Positions 26,671 to 35,304 of a stretch of 64,000 nt of DNA are shown in pieces. The stretch comes from UBA1479 sp963972065 (GTDB lineage Bacteria > Pseudomonadota > Alphaproteobacteria > Rhodospirillales > Casp-alpha2). The position numbers and the translations under genes are program-made. The notes beneath the pieces were generated by a model. That model worked only from the letters and a program-made list of their open reading frames with translations. It was not told the origin of the DNA and searched no databases. The DNA lies in assembly GCA_963972065.1 (NCBI GenBank), contig CAXAVJ010000003.1, forward strand, positions 1 through 64,000. Direction: 5' to 3'. Positions within the stretch are counted from its first letter, which is position 1; every line of letters starts with the position of its first letter.

Positions 26671-27059
26671 GCCGCCTTTGCGGCGACCGCCTCGATCTCG
26701 ACCTCGACCCCCGGGCGCGGAAACGGCCCGACGGTCAGCAGCACCACCGGCGGATTGTGGTCGCCCATGTAGCGGCCGCGCAGGCGGTAGAAGTCGTCGA
26801 AGATCGCATGATCGGTGACATAGACTGTCAGCTTGGCGATATCTTGAAAGTCCATGTCGGCAGCGGCCAGGATGACCTTGATCCGCTCGAAGATGACCTC
26901 CACCTGCTGGCCCGTATCCTCGGGCACGGTCCCGTCCGGCCGCGCGCCGACCTGACCATTGCAGAACAGCAATCGCGCATTCGGCGGCACTTCCGTCGCG
27001 TGCCCCCCGTTGTCGCGATGGCTGCAGATTTGATCGTTGAGTGTGTGAACGGTCAACAT
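26667..27059 (-). CDS. RidA/YjgF-family protein
   Basis: Member of the RidA superfamily, small trimeric proteins that often deaminate reactive enamines or imines. 130 aa. Family blocks are LFCNGQVGARPDGTVPEDTG, then QDIAKLTVYVTD, and the C-terminal PGVEVEIEAVA (Glu/Val in place of the canonical E-AVA pattern). The archetypal catalytic Arg is not evident (family position near VLLTVGPFPRPG), so it may belong to a non-deaminase subgroup. A strong GAGGAGG precedes ATG 27059. The stop overlaps the sigma factor stop head-on by a shared CTAG; no terminator separates them. Confidence 0.87.
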   Translation of the reverse strand: MLTVHTLNDQICSHRDNGGHATEVPPNARLLFCNGQVGARPDGTVPEDTGQQVEVIFERIKVILAAADMDFQDIAKLTVYVTDHAIFDDFYRLRGRYMGDHNPPVVLLTVGPFPRPGVEVEIEAVAAKAA

Positions 27060-27084
27060 GGCGTGTCCTCCTCCTCGGAAATAA

Positions 27085-27558
27085 TCAGACTTTCGACCAA
27101 CATCCGAACGTGGCGACCTTGGTCACGTTGACTCCATCGTCGGACAAGGGGGCTCGGACCTGAATTTGTTCGATATTCACGCGTTTGCCGTATTGCGCCC
27201 GGTAGACGGTGTCCCGCGACGCAATGGGCCGTTTTTCTTGCACGACGCGTAGGTACTCTTCCCAGCCTTCGGGACCTCGGTATTGGGGAAAATCCCTGGT
27301 TCGTTTGCCGGTCTTGTCGGCCCCCTTCCATTCCGTCTGGCCCGTGCCCCAGAACCGAATGACAAAATCAATCACCTCGCGCCCGGAAGGGTCATATACC
27401 GCATCGGCGACAATGACGTAGGGCACCAGTTTCGGGTTTAATTTGGGGAGGTTGAATTGCTTCCAGGTCGGTGCGAAGGCCTCCCCTTTCACCGATGACC
27501 AGTAGGCAACGAATTCATGGATTTCGGAGTCGGTGATTTCTGACAGGTCGACGATCAT
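27085..27558 (-). CDS. PAS_5-like domain protein of unknown role
   Basis: 157 aa, one domain. The region TDSEIHEFVAYWSSVKGEAF and the following IDFVIRFWGTGQTEWKGADK resemble the PAS_5 family of small single-domain proteins common in Rhodospirillales, where a sensory role is suspected but unproven. ATG 27558 is chosen; a TTG two codons upstream is also open. It lies 25 bases upstream of the RidA gene in the same direction, so the two are likely co-transcribed. Ligand and partner are unknown. Confidence 0.6.
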   Translation of the reverse strand: MIVDLSEITDSEIHEFVAYWSSVKGEAFAPTWKQFNLPKLNPKLVPYVIVADAVYDPSGREVIDFVIRFWGTGQTEWKGADKTGKRTRDFPQYRGPEGWEEYLRVVQEKRPIASRDTVYRAQYGKRVNIEQIQVRAPLSDDGVNVTKVATFGCWSKV

Positions 27559-27647
27559 CGGCAATTATCCGGGTGCGTGAATCGTCATGTGACAATTACG
27601 TCCGACGTTCGACTGCCATTGTGTGCACTTCCCCCCTATCCCGCAAC

Positions 27648-28913
27648 TTATTGCGTCGCCCCCGCCGGGCGGGTGAGCCCGACCTCGATGATCCGGTTGG
27701 TGCTGCTTTGGTGGATCAGCAGATTGCCCTCACGAGTCGCCCGCATGTGCCGGATGATCCCGGCATGGATGCCGCCGGAGGGAATGGCCCAGCTTTGGAA
27801 GGTCTCCGTCCGGGGATCGAAACGCACCAGGGCGTCCGGGCGGCGGCGGGATTCGTTGTACCAGACGATCCCGTCGACGACGGCAATGGCATAGGGATGC
27901 GACGCCTTGCCGGACGGCGACGGCCATTCCTTGATCTCACCGGTTTCGGGATTGTATCTGCCGAGCCGCCCCTGTGACGAATTCACGTACCAGATCATGC
28001 CGTCGGGCGCGATGTCCAGGCGTCGCACCGTGGTTTCCGGGATCGGCAGCTTGATCTCGGTCAGCGCCATGGTCGCCGGGTCGATCCTGATCAGGCAGTT
28101 GCTGCCGTTGCACGAAGCCCAGGGCGTGCCCACGGCGTCGATCTTGATGCCGTAGGGCCGGGCCTTGGGTGTTTCGACCGTGACCAGTTTCACGGCCCCC
28201 GTCCGGGGGTCGAGGCGGCCGATCATGTTACTGTGCTGAAGCGTGAACCACAGGATCCCGGCGGCATCGAAGATCGCCGTATGGGGGTCCTTCGCAGCCG
28301 GGTCGGGCATGTTGTAGACGATGATCTTCTCCGTCTTCGGATCAAGCATGCCGACGGTTCCGTTCTTGTTACCCGTGTACCAGACGTTCCCGGCGGCATC
28401 GAGGGTCACGCTGTGCGGATACGCCCCATCCGGAAGGGGGTATTCGGTCATTTTTCCGCTTACCGGATCGATTTTCCCGATCAAATTGGCGAACTGCCCC
28501 GCCCACCAGATGGTGCCGTCGGCGGCCTGGATCGGATCGCGGGACCGCTGCCCCAGGGTCGGCACGACCCATTCCTTGAAGGCAACCTTGGCCGGGCCGG
28601 AAACCAGTGTCGGCACCAGCTTGGCATGGGGCGGGAAATTGGCCGCCAGATACCCGACGATCTGATCCTGCAGTGCGGCGTCGCCGGACAGATCGATCAT
28701 GGTGGCGATCAGTTCCCGCCAGTGGTCGGGGCTGTAGCCCGATGACCGGGTGATCATGTTGGCCTTGTGGCAGGCGGTGCAGACGGCCTCAACGGTCTGT
28801 TTCCCCACACCTTCGGGAAGCGCCGCGTCACGCGCGGATTGCGCCGTGGCGGCAGACGGGACGAGCGCGACAAGCAGCGCACCCACAACGGACGAGCGAA
28901 CATATCTGGACAA
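27648..28913 (-). CDS. Secreted protein with c-type haem motif and virginiamycin-B-lyase-like beta-propeller
   Basis: 421 aa. A signal peptide (to about AATAQS, residue 26) is followed by a short domain with a single haem-attachment motif CTACH at residues 45-49 and then, from about residue 115, five to seven repeats of the type PHSVTLDAAGNVWYTGNKNG, the streptogramin lyase (Vgb)/SMP-30-like propeller. In annotation such proteins are often named virginiamycin B lyase, but the fused cytochrome-like domain and export make antibiotic lysis unlikely; a periplasmic redox or quinoprotein-like role is the better guess. It is preceded by a 164-base gap from lolD and may be its own unit. Confidence 0.75.
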   Translation of the reverse strand: MSRYVRSSVVGALLVALVPSAATAQSARDAALPEGVGKQTVEAVCTACHKANMITRSSGYSPDHWRELIATMIDLSGDAALQDQIVGYLAANFPPHAKLVPTLVSGPAKVAFKEWVVPTLGQRSRDPIQAADGTIWWAGQFANLIGKIDPVSGKMTEYPLPDGAYPHSVTLDAAGNVWYTGNKNGTVGMLDPKTEKIIVYNMPDPAAKDPHTAIFDAAGILWFTLQHSNMIGRLDPRTGAVKLVTVETPKARPYGIKIDAVGTPWASCNGSNCLIRIDPATMALTEIKLPIPETTVRRLDIAPDGMIWYVNSSQGRLGRYNPETGEIKEWPSPSGKASHPYAIAVVDGIVWYNESRRRPDALVRFDPRTETFQSWAIPSGGIHAGIIRHMRATREGNLLIHQSSTNRIIEVGLTRPAGATQ

Positions 28914-29077
28914 CGCGGGGCATCCTCTGATCAGCTTGTACGGAACGCGGCTTGAAAATGCTCCCTGCCCCTCTACACGGCGGGGATGGGGCAGCCGTCA
29001 AGCACAGCCGATGCTAGCAATATTCCGGAAGGTTTGAAAATCGGATTTGAAGCGACGGCACCGCCTGTTCCCGCCCC

Positions 29078-29770
29078 TTATTCGGGGAACAGGAAGCCGT
29101 CGGTCAGGCGCAGCGTGCGGTCCATCTGCGCCGCGAGACGCGGGTTGTGGGTCGCGATCAAGGCCGCCAGCCCTGCCCCCCGGGCCAGGCGCAGCAGGAT
29201 CGAGAACACCTCGTCCGCCGTATGCGGGTCCAGGTTGCCCGTGGGCTCGTCCGCCAACAGGACTTTGGGCGCCGTCGACAGCGCCCGGGCGATGGCGACG
29301 CGTTGCTGTTCACCGCCGGACAGCCGCGCCGGGCGATGAGTCAGGCGTTCGGACAGGCCCATCCAATTAAGGATTTCCATGGCCCGGTCCTTGGCGTCCT
29401 TATGGGGGATGCCGGAAATAATCTGCGGGATGATGACGTTTTCCAGCGCCGTGAATTCCGGCAGCAGATGGTGATGCTGATAGACGAAGCCCAGATTGTA
29501 GCGCCGCATCAGGGTGCGTTCCTCGTCGCCCATGGCGGAACAGTCCTGGCCACCGACCTCGATCGTGCCGGCATCGGGGGATTCCAACAGGCCCGCGATA
29601 TGCAGCAAGGTCGATTTCCCTGCCCCCGACGGGCCGACCAGGGCGACGACCTCGCCCGGCCGCACGGTCAGGTCGATTCCCTTGAGGATTTCCAGATCCG
29701 CCCGCCCCTGGTGGAAGGTGCGCCGGATGCCACGTAGCGCCAGGGCGGGCACCGTCCCTGCCTCACTCAT
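29078..29770 (-). CDS. lolD: Lipoprotein-releasing ABC transporter ATP-binding protein
   Basis: ATPase that powers extraction of outer-membrane lipoproteins from the inner membrane. 230 aa. Walker A is GPSGAGKSTLLH, the ABC signature LSGGEQQRVAIARAL, Walker B VLLADEPTGNLD, and the Lol-specific region FVYQHHHLLPEFTALENV lies between. It overlaps the permease gene by 8 bases. Confidence 0.95.
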   Translation of the reverse strand: MSEAGTVPALALRGIRRTFHQGRADLEILKGIDLTVRPGEVVALVGPSGAGKSTLLHIAGLLESPDAGTIEVGGQDCSAMGDEERTLMRRYNLGFVYQHHHLLPEFTALENVIIPQIISGIPHKDAKDRAMEILNWMGLSERLTHRPARLSGGEQQRVAIARALSTAPKVLLADEPTGNLDPHTADEVFSILLRLARGAGLAALIATHNPRLAAQMDRTLRLTDGFLFPE

Positions 29771-31013
29771 AGCGCAGGGCCTCGGCCGGGTCCGTTCGGG
29801 CGGCCCGCCAGGACGGATAGATGGTCGCCAGGAACGACAGGCCCAGCGCCATGCCGATCACGGCGCAGACCTCGCTCCAATCGACGACGGCGGGCAACTG
29901 CGACAGGAAATAGATTTCGGCGGCAAACAGGTCCGAGCCCGTCAGGCCCTGAATCCATTGGCGCACGCCTTCAATGTTGTCGGCGAAGGCGATGCCCAGG
30001 ACCGATCCCGCGACCGTGCCGATCACGCCGACGCTGGCGCCGGCAATCAGGAACACCCGCATGACCATGCCCCGGGTCGCCCCCATGGTGCGCAGGATGG
30101 CGATGTCCCTGCCCTTGTCCTTCACCAGCATGATCATGCTTGAGATGATATTGAAGGCCGCGACCAGGATAATCAGCGTCAAAATCAGGAACATGACGTT
30201 GCGTTCGACCTGGATGGCGTTGAAAAAGCTGGCGTTGGCCTGTTGCCAGTCGTGGATGCGGCCGATCCCCGGCACGGCGCCGGCGATACGGGTTTTGACC
30301 TCAAGCGCCTGATCCGGGTCGCGGATGAACACCTCGAGCGACGATACGGCCTCCTTCGGGAATTTGAAGTAGACCTGGGCATCGGTCAGATCCATGAACA
30401 CGAAGCTGGAATCGTATTCGTACATGCCGACCTCGAAGGTCGCGGCGATGCGGTAGGCCGCCGTGCGCGGCACCGTGCCGAAGGCGGTGGCGCTGCCCTT
30501 GGGCGAAATCAGGGTGATCTTGTCGCCGACGCGAAGCCCCATTTTCTGCGCCAGGCGGTCGCCGATCACGACGCTTTGCCCGCCGTCCTTGAAATCGTCG
30601 AGGGAGCCACGGGCGATGTTGTCGGCGATCAGCTTGCGCCGCGCCAGATCGGCATGGCGGATGCCGCGCACCAGCGCACCCTGCGCCGTGCCGTTGGCCG
30701 TCGCCATGACCTGACCCTCGATCAGGGGCGTCACGCTGATCACGCCGCGCAGGTCGCGGATACGCTGGCCGATGGGGTCGAAATCCTTGAGGTCGCGGAA
30801 CTGGCCCTGCACGCTGAGATGGCCGTTGAGGCCCAGGATGCGGGTCAACAATTCCTGGCGGAAGCCGTTCATCACCGACATGACGATGATCAGGGTGGCC
30901 ACGCCCAAGGCGATGCCGAGCAGCGAGAACCAGGCGATGACGGAGATGAACCCCTCCTGGCGGCGGGCGCGCAGGTAGCGCAACGCCATCATCCATTCAA
31001 ATCGGCTGAACAC
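29763..31013 (-). CDS. lolC: LolC/LolE-family lipoprotein-releasing permease
   Basis: Inner-membrane permease of the Lol system. 416 aa with the MacB/FtsX topology: one N-terminal membrane helix (about residues 22-45, ISVIAWFSLLGIALGVATLI), a large periplasmic domain, and three C-terminal helices (around 275-300, 320-345 and 375-400). Only one permease gene is present next to lolD, so it may work as a homodimer in the way described for LolF-type permeases; a second copy elsewhere cannot be excluded. Confidence 0.92.
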   Translation of the reverse strand: MFSRFEWMMALRYLRARRQEGFISVIAWFSLLGIALGVATLIIVMSVMNGFRQELLTRILGLNGHLSVQGQFRDLKDFDPIGQRIRDLRGVISVTPLIEGQVMATANGTAQGALVRGIRHADLARRKLIADNIARGSLDDFKDGGQSVVIGDRLAQKMGLRVGDKITLISPKGSATAFGTVPRTAAYRIAATFEVGMYEYDSSFVFMDLTDAQVYFKFPKEAVSSLEVFIRDPDQALEVKTRIAGAVPGIGRIHDWQQANASFFNAIQVERNVMFLILTLIILVAAFNIISSMIMLVKDKGRDIAILRTMGATRGMVMRVFLIAGASVGVIGTVAGSVLGIAFADNIEGVRQWIQGLTGSDLFAAEIYFLSQLPAVVDWSEVCAVIGMALGLSFLATIYPSWRAARTDPAEALRYE

Positions 31014-31116
31014 GAGGGACGCTATCCTTCCTTGTGGGATCGGCGGTGGAGCGTTCTAAGGGCAGACAAGTGATCTTTAATCCGCATTCCGCCGGTTTTC
31101 CAGGCCATGACGGCCT

Positions 31117-32430
31117 TCATCCTTGAGTCAGACGCGCGAGGGCCGATTCACGGCTGATTTCCACGCGTTCGCCCGTCGCCCGGTTCTTCAGCTCGACCAT
31201 GCCCTTTTCCAGGCCGCGTGGCCCGGCGATCAGCTGCCAGGGCAGGCCGATCAGGTCCATGTCCGCGAACTTGCCGCCGGCCCGCTCGTCGCGGTCGTCG
31301 TAGAGCACATCCTGCCCGGCGCCCAAAAGCTGCTCGTACATTTCCTGGCAGGCCGCGTCGCAGGCCGCATCGCCCGCGCGCAGATTGATCAGGCCGATGC
31401 GGAACGGCGCCACCGCTTCGGGCCAGATGATGCCCGCATCGTCGTGGGACGCCTCGATAATGGCCCCGACCAGGCGCGAGACGCCGATCCCGTAGGACCC
31501 CATTTCACAAACGATTTCCTGGCCGTCGGGGCCGGTAACCTTGGCGCCCATGGGCTCGGAATACTTCTTGCCGAAATGGAAGATATGCCCGACCTCGATC
31601 CCCCGCGCGGTGATCAGGTCATCGCCCAAGGCCGCCTCCTGTGCCGGGTCGCGCTTGTCGTCCGTGGCGGCGTACTTGCTGGTGAAGGTATCCATGACCC
31701 CGCTCAGATCGCCGTCGAAATCGACGCCGTCGAGCCAATTGTTGTCGAGGAAGTCCTTGTGGCAGGCGATCTCGCTTTCGCCCGTGTCGGCCAGGATCAG
31801 GAATTCGTGGCTCATGTCGCCGCCGATGGGGCCGGTGTCCGCGGCCATCGGGATCGCTTTCAGCCCCATGCGCGCGTAAGTCTTCAGATAAGACACGAAA
31901 TGCTTCTGGTAAGACTTTCTTGCCCCTTCATAATCCAGATCGAAGGAATAGGCGTCCTTCATCAGGAATTCGCGCCCGCGCATGACCCCGAAGCGGGGCC
32001 GCACTTCGTCGCGGAACTTCCACTGGATGTGATAAAGCATCTTCGGCAGGTCGCGGTAGGAGCGCACCGCGTCGGCGAAGATCTGGGTGATCTGTTCCTC
32101 GTTGGTCGGGCCATAGAGCATGTCCCGATCATGACGGTCGGTAATGCGCAGCATCTCGGGCCCATAGGCGTCGTAGCGCCCCGACTGGCGCCACAGTTCC
32201 GCCGGCTGGATCGTCGGCATCAGGACCTGCTGGCAGCCGATGGCGTCCTGTTCTTCCTCGACGATGCGGGTGATGTTCTTAAGCACCCGAAGGCCCAAAG
32301 GCAGCCAGGAATAGATCCCCGCCGACGACTGGCGGACCATGCCCGCGCGCAGCATCAGCCGGTGCGACGCGATCTGCGCGTCGGCGGGCGTTTCCTTCAT
32401 GGTCGGCATGAAAAAGCGGGAAAGGCGCAT
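31117..32430 (-). CDS. proS: Proline--tRNA ligase, short alphaproteobacterial form
   Basis: Class II synthetase charging tRNA-Pro. 437 aa from ATG 32430 (MRLSRFFMPTMKETP). Class II motif 2 reads KFRDEVRPRFGVMRGREFLM and motif 3 GSYGIGVSRLVGA, with the anticodon-binding domain after about residue 340. It lacks the 180-residue INS editing domain of the E. coli enzyme, as is usual in alphaproteobacteria, which use stand-alone ProXp/YbaK-type editing proteins; none is in this window. Confidence 0.95.
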   Translation of the reverse strand: MRLSRFFMPTMKETPADAQIASHRLMLRAGMVRQSSAGIYSWLPLGLRVLKNITRIVEEEQDAIGCQQVLMPTIQPAELWRQSGRYDAYGPEMLRITDRHDRDMLYGPTNEEQITQIFADAVRSYRDLPKMLYHIQWKFRDEVRPRFGVMRGREFLMKDAYSFDLDYEGARKSYQKHFVSYLKTYARMGLKAIPMAADTGPIGGDMSHEFLILADTGESEIACHKDFLDNNWLDGVDFDGDLSGVMDTFTSKYAATDDKRDPAQEAALGDDLITARGIEVGHIFHFGKKYSEPMGAKVTGPDGQEIVCEMGSYGIGVSRLVGAIIEASHDDAGIIWPEAVAPFRIGLINLRAGDAACDAACQEMYEQLLGAGQDVLYDDRDERAGGKFADMDLIGLPWQLIAGPRGLEKGMVELKNRATGERVEISRESALARLTQG

Positions 32431-32650
32431 GCGGGCCGGGGTCCTTCCGTTAACGGGTTGTCTCTGCGGGATGGGCAGTCGAGGCGGTTTGCGGCACCGG
32501 AGCCAAAGCCCGGTAAAGGGTTCAAGAACAAGGGAAGGTCATACCTTGTCCACGGGGGCTTTGTCCACGGGCCCATGATCGGTCAGCGACATCGGACGAT
32601 CTACGTATGGAGGTATCTTTGCCCCTGTGCAATCAGCAGGTTAACAAAGA
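32431..32650. other. Non-coding stretch upstream of the structured RNA candidate
   Basis: First half of a 467-base gene-free gap between proS and the DUF1467 gene. No open frame with a ribosome site or family resemblance was seen on either strand. Two copies of TTGTCCACGGG lie at about 32547-32571 (one reads CTTGTCCACGGGGGCTTTG, the next TTGTCCACGGGCCC). Promoters for proS (minus) and for the RNA candidate (plus) should lie here, but no convincing -35/-10 pair stands out. Confidence 0.5.
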
Positions 32651-32800
32651 AACTTAGGTGCTGCCTTGAGAAAAAGGGTGACCCGACTGGGGGCTCCGGG
32701 TAAGATGCCCTCGCTCGCAATGACGAGTACCTGCCGGTCAGACTGGGCCCGGGTTTTGGGAGGAAAAAAGCAAGAAGCAATAATTAAGCGGCAGCCTTCA
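32651..32800 (+). ncRNA. Candidate structured small RNA with 6S-like layout
   Basis: The sequence can fold into a closing stem (GCTGCC at about 32660 with GGCAGC at 32790), a large A/G-rich internal bubble, and a long interrupted apical hairpin. The hairpin pairs ACCC with GGGT, GGGC with GCCC, and CCGG-GTA with TAC-CCGG. That stem-bubble-stem form and the roughly 145-base size are those of 6S RNA, the regulator of housekeeping RNA polymerase, and GGGGCTCCG in the apical arm recalls 6S sequences. A strong plus-strand terminator 40 bases downstream, with no gene to serve, supports a transcript. The 6S identity is inference from manual folding. Confidence 0.38.
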
Positions 32801-32837
32801 AACGGCGCGAAGCTTTAGAGAATTCTGGACTTGAGTA

Positions 32838-32870
32838 GGGCAAGACCGTAGTGGTCTTGCCTTTATTTTT
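32838..32870 (+). terminator. Rho-independent terminator with no coding gene upstream
   Basis: A perfect 9-bp stem GGCAAGACC / GGTCTTGCC (32839-32847 and 32853-32861) with a 5-base loop, followed by TTTATTTTT. No T-run exists on the other strand, so it acts on plus-strand transcripts. The nearest plus-strand gene upstream is more than 6 kb away, so it most likely ends the small RNA proposed just before it. It also insulates the DUF1467-mce-rnj group, whose transcripts end from the other side. Confidence 0.85.
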
Positions 32871-32897
32871 GCCTGTGGGACATGGCCATGGCCGGAC

Positions 32898-33137
32898 CTA
32901 TTGGCGGAAGCTGACCAACCCGGATTCGTGCAGCCAGTAGAACCCCGCGAAGATGACCCCGGCAAGCACCGAGGTGGCGGCGAACTTCAACAGGATTCGC
33001 GGTTTGGCCGGCGATCCCGGGTCCTCGCCCGGGTTGAGGTCTTCGGGATCGACCCGACGCACCCCCCAGGGCAGCACCGCGAACAGCGCGATCCACCAGA
33101 TCACGAAATAGACAGCGAGGCCGGTTTGCAAGCTCAT
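32898..33137 (-). CDS. DUF1467 family small membrane protein
   Basis: 79 aa, two membrane helices (about residues 5-25 and 50-70) joined by a charged loop. The block VIWWIALFAVLPWGVR is the DUF1467 signature. Function is unknown; in alphaproteobacteria it is regularly found, as here, five bases after methylmalonyl-CoA epimerase and next to proS. Confidence 0.85.
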   Translation of the reverse strand: MSLQTGLAVYFVIWWIALFAVLPWGVRRVDPEDLNPGEDPGSPAKPRILLKFAATSVLAGVIFAGFYWLHESGLVSFRQ

Positions 33138-33142
33138 AACGG

Positions 33143-33547
<405 letters not shown>

Positions 33548-33591
33548 GTCGCAGAATTCTCCGTCACGGTTGTCCCTGCCCCTTGTCTTTA

Positions 33592-35304
33592 TCAGATACG
33601 CACCAAATGCACCGTTGTCACGGGCTTCATGTCCAATTGTCCGCGGAATGTCCGCCGCACGGCCAGGCGCACGGCCTCGCTGACGGCCGCATCGTCGGCC
33701 AACTTGCGCGGCGGCAGGGACCGCACGGCATTGATCGCCGCCTCGCGCGCGGCATCAACCACCGGGTCGTTGTCCTGATCCTCGGAAATGCCCAGGGTGG
33801 TGATTTGCGGCTCTTCCGCCAAGCCGCCGTCGTCGACCGCCACCGTCACCGTGACCACGCCGTGCCAGACGCCGCGGATGCGTTCCTTGATCAGGTTGCC
33901 TTCCATGGGCACCAGCCGCCCGCCGATCAGGGCCAACCGCCCGGTCGGCACATGATCGACGACCTCAAGCGCCCCCGGCGCAAGGCGGGTCATGGTGCCG
34001 TTGGGGGCGACGATCGCCGCCTCGACCTGGCATTCGCGGGCCAAACGCGCGTGTTCATGCAAATGGCGCAATTCGCCATGGACCGGCACTGCATAGCGCG
34101 GCCGCACCAGCTGGTACATATGCGACAATTCATCCCGGTTGGGATGGCCCGAAACATGAATGAAGGCATCGCGCGAGGTGATGATCCGCACGCCGCGCGC
34201 CACCAGGTCGTTCTGCAGGCGCGCAATCGAGGTTTCGTTGCCGGGAATTTCCCGGGACGAGAAGATCACCCAGTCCCCCTCGCCCAAGGAAATGCGGGGA
34301 TGATCGCCGGAAGCGATGCGCGACAAAGCGGCCCGGGGCTCACCCTGGCTGCCCGTGCAGATGACCAGGACCTTATCGTCGGGCAGGCTGTCGGCGTCGC
34401 CTTCGTCTAGGAAAGCCGGTATGTCGGCCAGATATCCGTTCTCGCGGGCAGCACTTTGGATGCGCCACAGGGAACGCCCGGCCAGAACGACCTGGCGGCC
34501 CGTTTCCTGGGCCGCGCGGGCGATGGTTTCAAGCCGCGCCACGTTGGTCGCGAAGCAGGCCACGGCGACCCGGCCTGAGCAGCCGGCGATGACCTCGGTC
34601 ATGCTGTCCAGGATTTCGCCTTCGGACCCGGACTGGCCCGGCGAAAACACGTTGGTGGAATCGCAGACCATGGCCAAAACGCCATCGTCGCCGAGCGCCC
34701 GCAGAGCCGCCTGGTCCGACACGTCGCCGATCACCGGGTCGGGATCGAACTTCCAATCGCCCGTGTGCAGCACCGTGCCCAGGGGCGTGCGCACGACCAC
34801 GGCGTTGGGTTCGGGGATCGAGTGGGTCAGCGTGATCAATTCCAACTCAAACGGCCCGACGGAGAACGTGCCCTGCAACGGCACGACGGTGACGTCGGCC
34901 TCGCGCTCCCAGCCCGGCTCGGCCAGCTTGCGGGCCAGGATATGGGCCGTGAACGGGGTCGCGTAGATGGGGCATTTGAAACGGTCCCACAGATATTGGA
35001 CCGCTCCCAGGTGATCTTCGTGGGCATGGGTCAGCACCAGACCGTCAAGCTGATCGGCGCGTTCCTCGATGAACGACGGATCGGCCATGATGACATCCAC
35101 CCCCGGCGGCCAGCCGTCGGAAAAGGTGACGCCCAGGTCGAGCATGATCCAGCGCTCCTCCCCCGGCGGGCCGTAGCCGTAGAGGTTCAGGTTCATGCCG
35201 ATCTCGCCGGCCCCGCCCAGGGCAACGAACACCAGTTCGTTGCCGCCCGGATTGGCGTTGGCTGTTTTCGATTTCGCCTTCTTCGGCTTTGCCGGCTTGG
35301 TCAT
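33592..35304 (-). CDS. rnj: Ribonuclease J
   Basis: Beta-CASP metallo-lactamase-fold RNase with exo- and endonuclease activity in rRNA maturation and mRNA decay. 570 aa. The zinc motif is LTHAHEDHLGAVQYL, the beta-CASP region follows (CTGSQGEPRAALSRIASGDH), and HVSGHPNRDEL plus PVHGELRHLHEHARL give the later His ligands. The first 20 residues are a lysine/alanine-rich extension. It overlaps coaX by 4 bases. Confidence 0.95.
   Translation of the reverse strand: MTKPAKPKKAKSKTANANPGGNELVFVALGGAGEIGMNLNLYGYGPPGEERWIMLDLGVTFSDGWPPGVDVIMADPSFIEERADQLDGLVLTHAHEDHLGAVQYLWDRFKCPIYATPFTAHILARKLAEPGWEREADVTVVPLQGTFSVGPFELELITLTHSIPEPNAVVVRTPLGTVLHTGDWKFDPDPVIGDVSDQAALRALGDDGVLAMVCDSTNVFSPGQSGSEGEILDSMTEVIAGCSGRVAVACFATNVARLETIARAAQETGRQVVLAGRSLWRIQSAARENGYLADIPAFLDEGDADSLPDDKVLVICTGSQGEPRAALSRIASGDHPRISLGEGDWVIFSSREIPGNETSIARLQNDLVARGVRIITSRDAFIHVSGHPNRDELSHMYQLVRPRYAVPVHGELRHLHEHARLARECQVEAAIVAPNGTMTRLAPGALEVVDHVPTGRLALIGGRLVPMEGNLIKERIRGVWHGVVTVTVAVDDGGLAEEPQITTLGISEDQDNDPVVDAAREAAINAVRSLPPRKLADDAAVSEAVRLAVRRTFRGQLDMKPVTTVHLVRI

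Noticed and set aside
27568..27594. Second TGTCACA (minus strand, 27588-27594) upstream of the PAS_5-like gene as another ECF41 promoter
   Set aside because: The expected CGTC is CGGA at 16 bases, and transcription would begin almost on the start codon; kept only as a weak coincidence.
32500..32870. tmRNA, SRP RNA or RNase P RNA in the gene-free gap
   Set aside because: None of their universal motifs (tag frame and T-arm, GGTCAGGTCCGGAAGGAAGC, GAGGAAAGTCCGGGC) are present.
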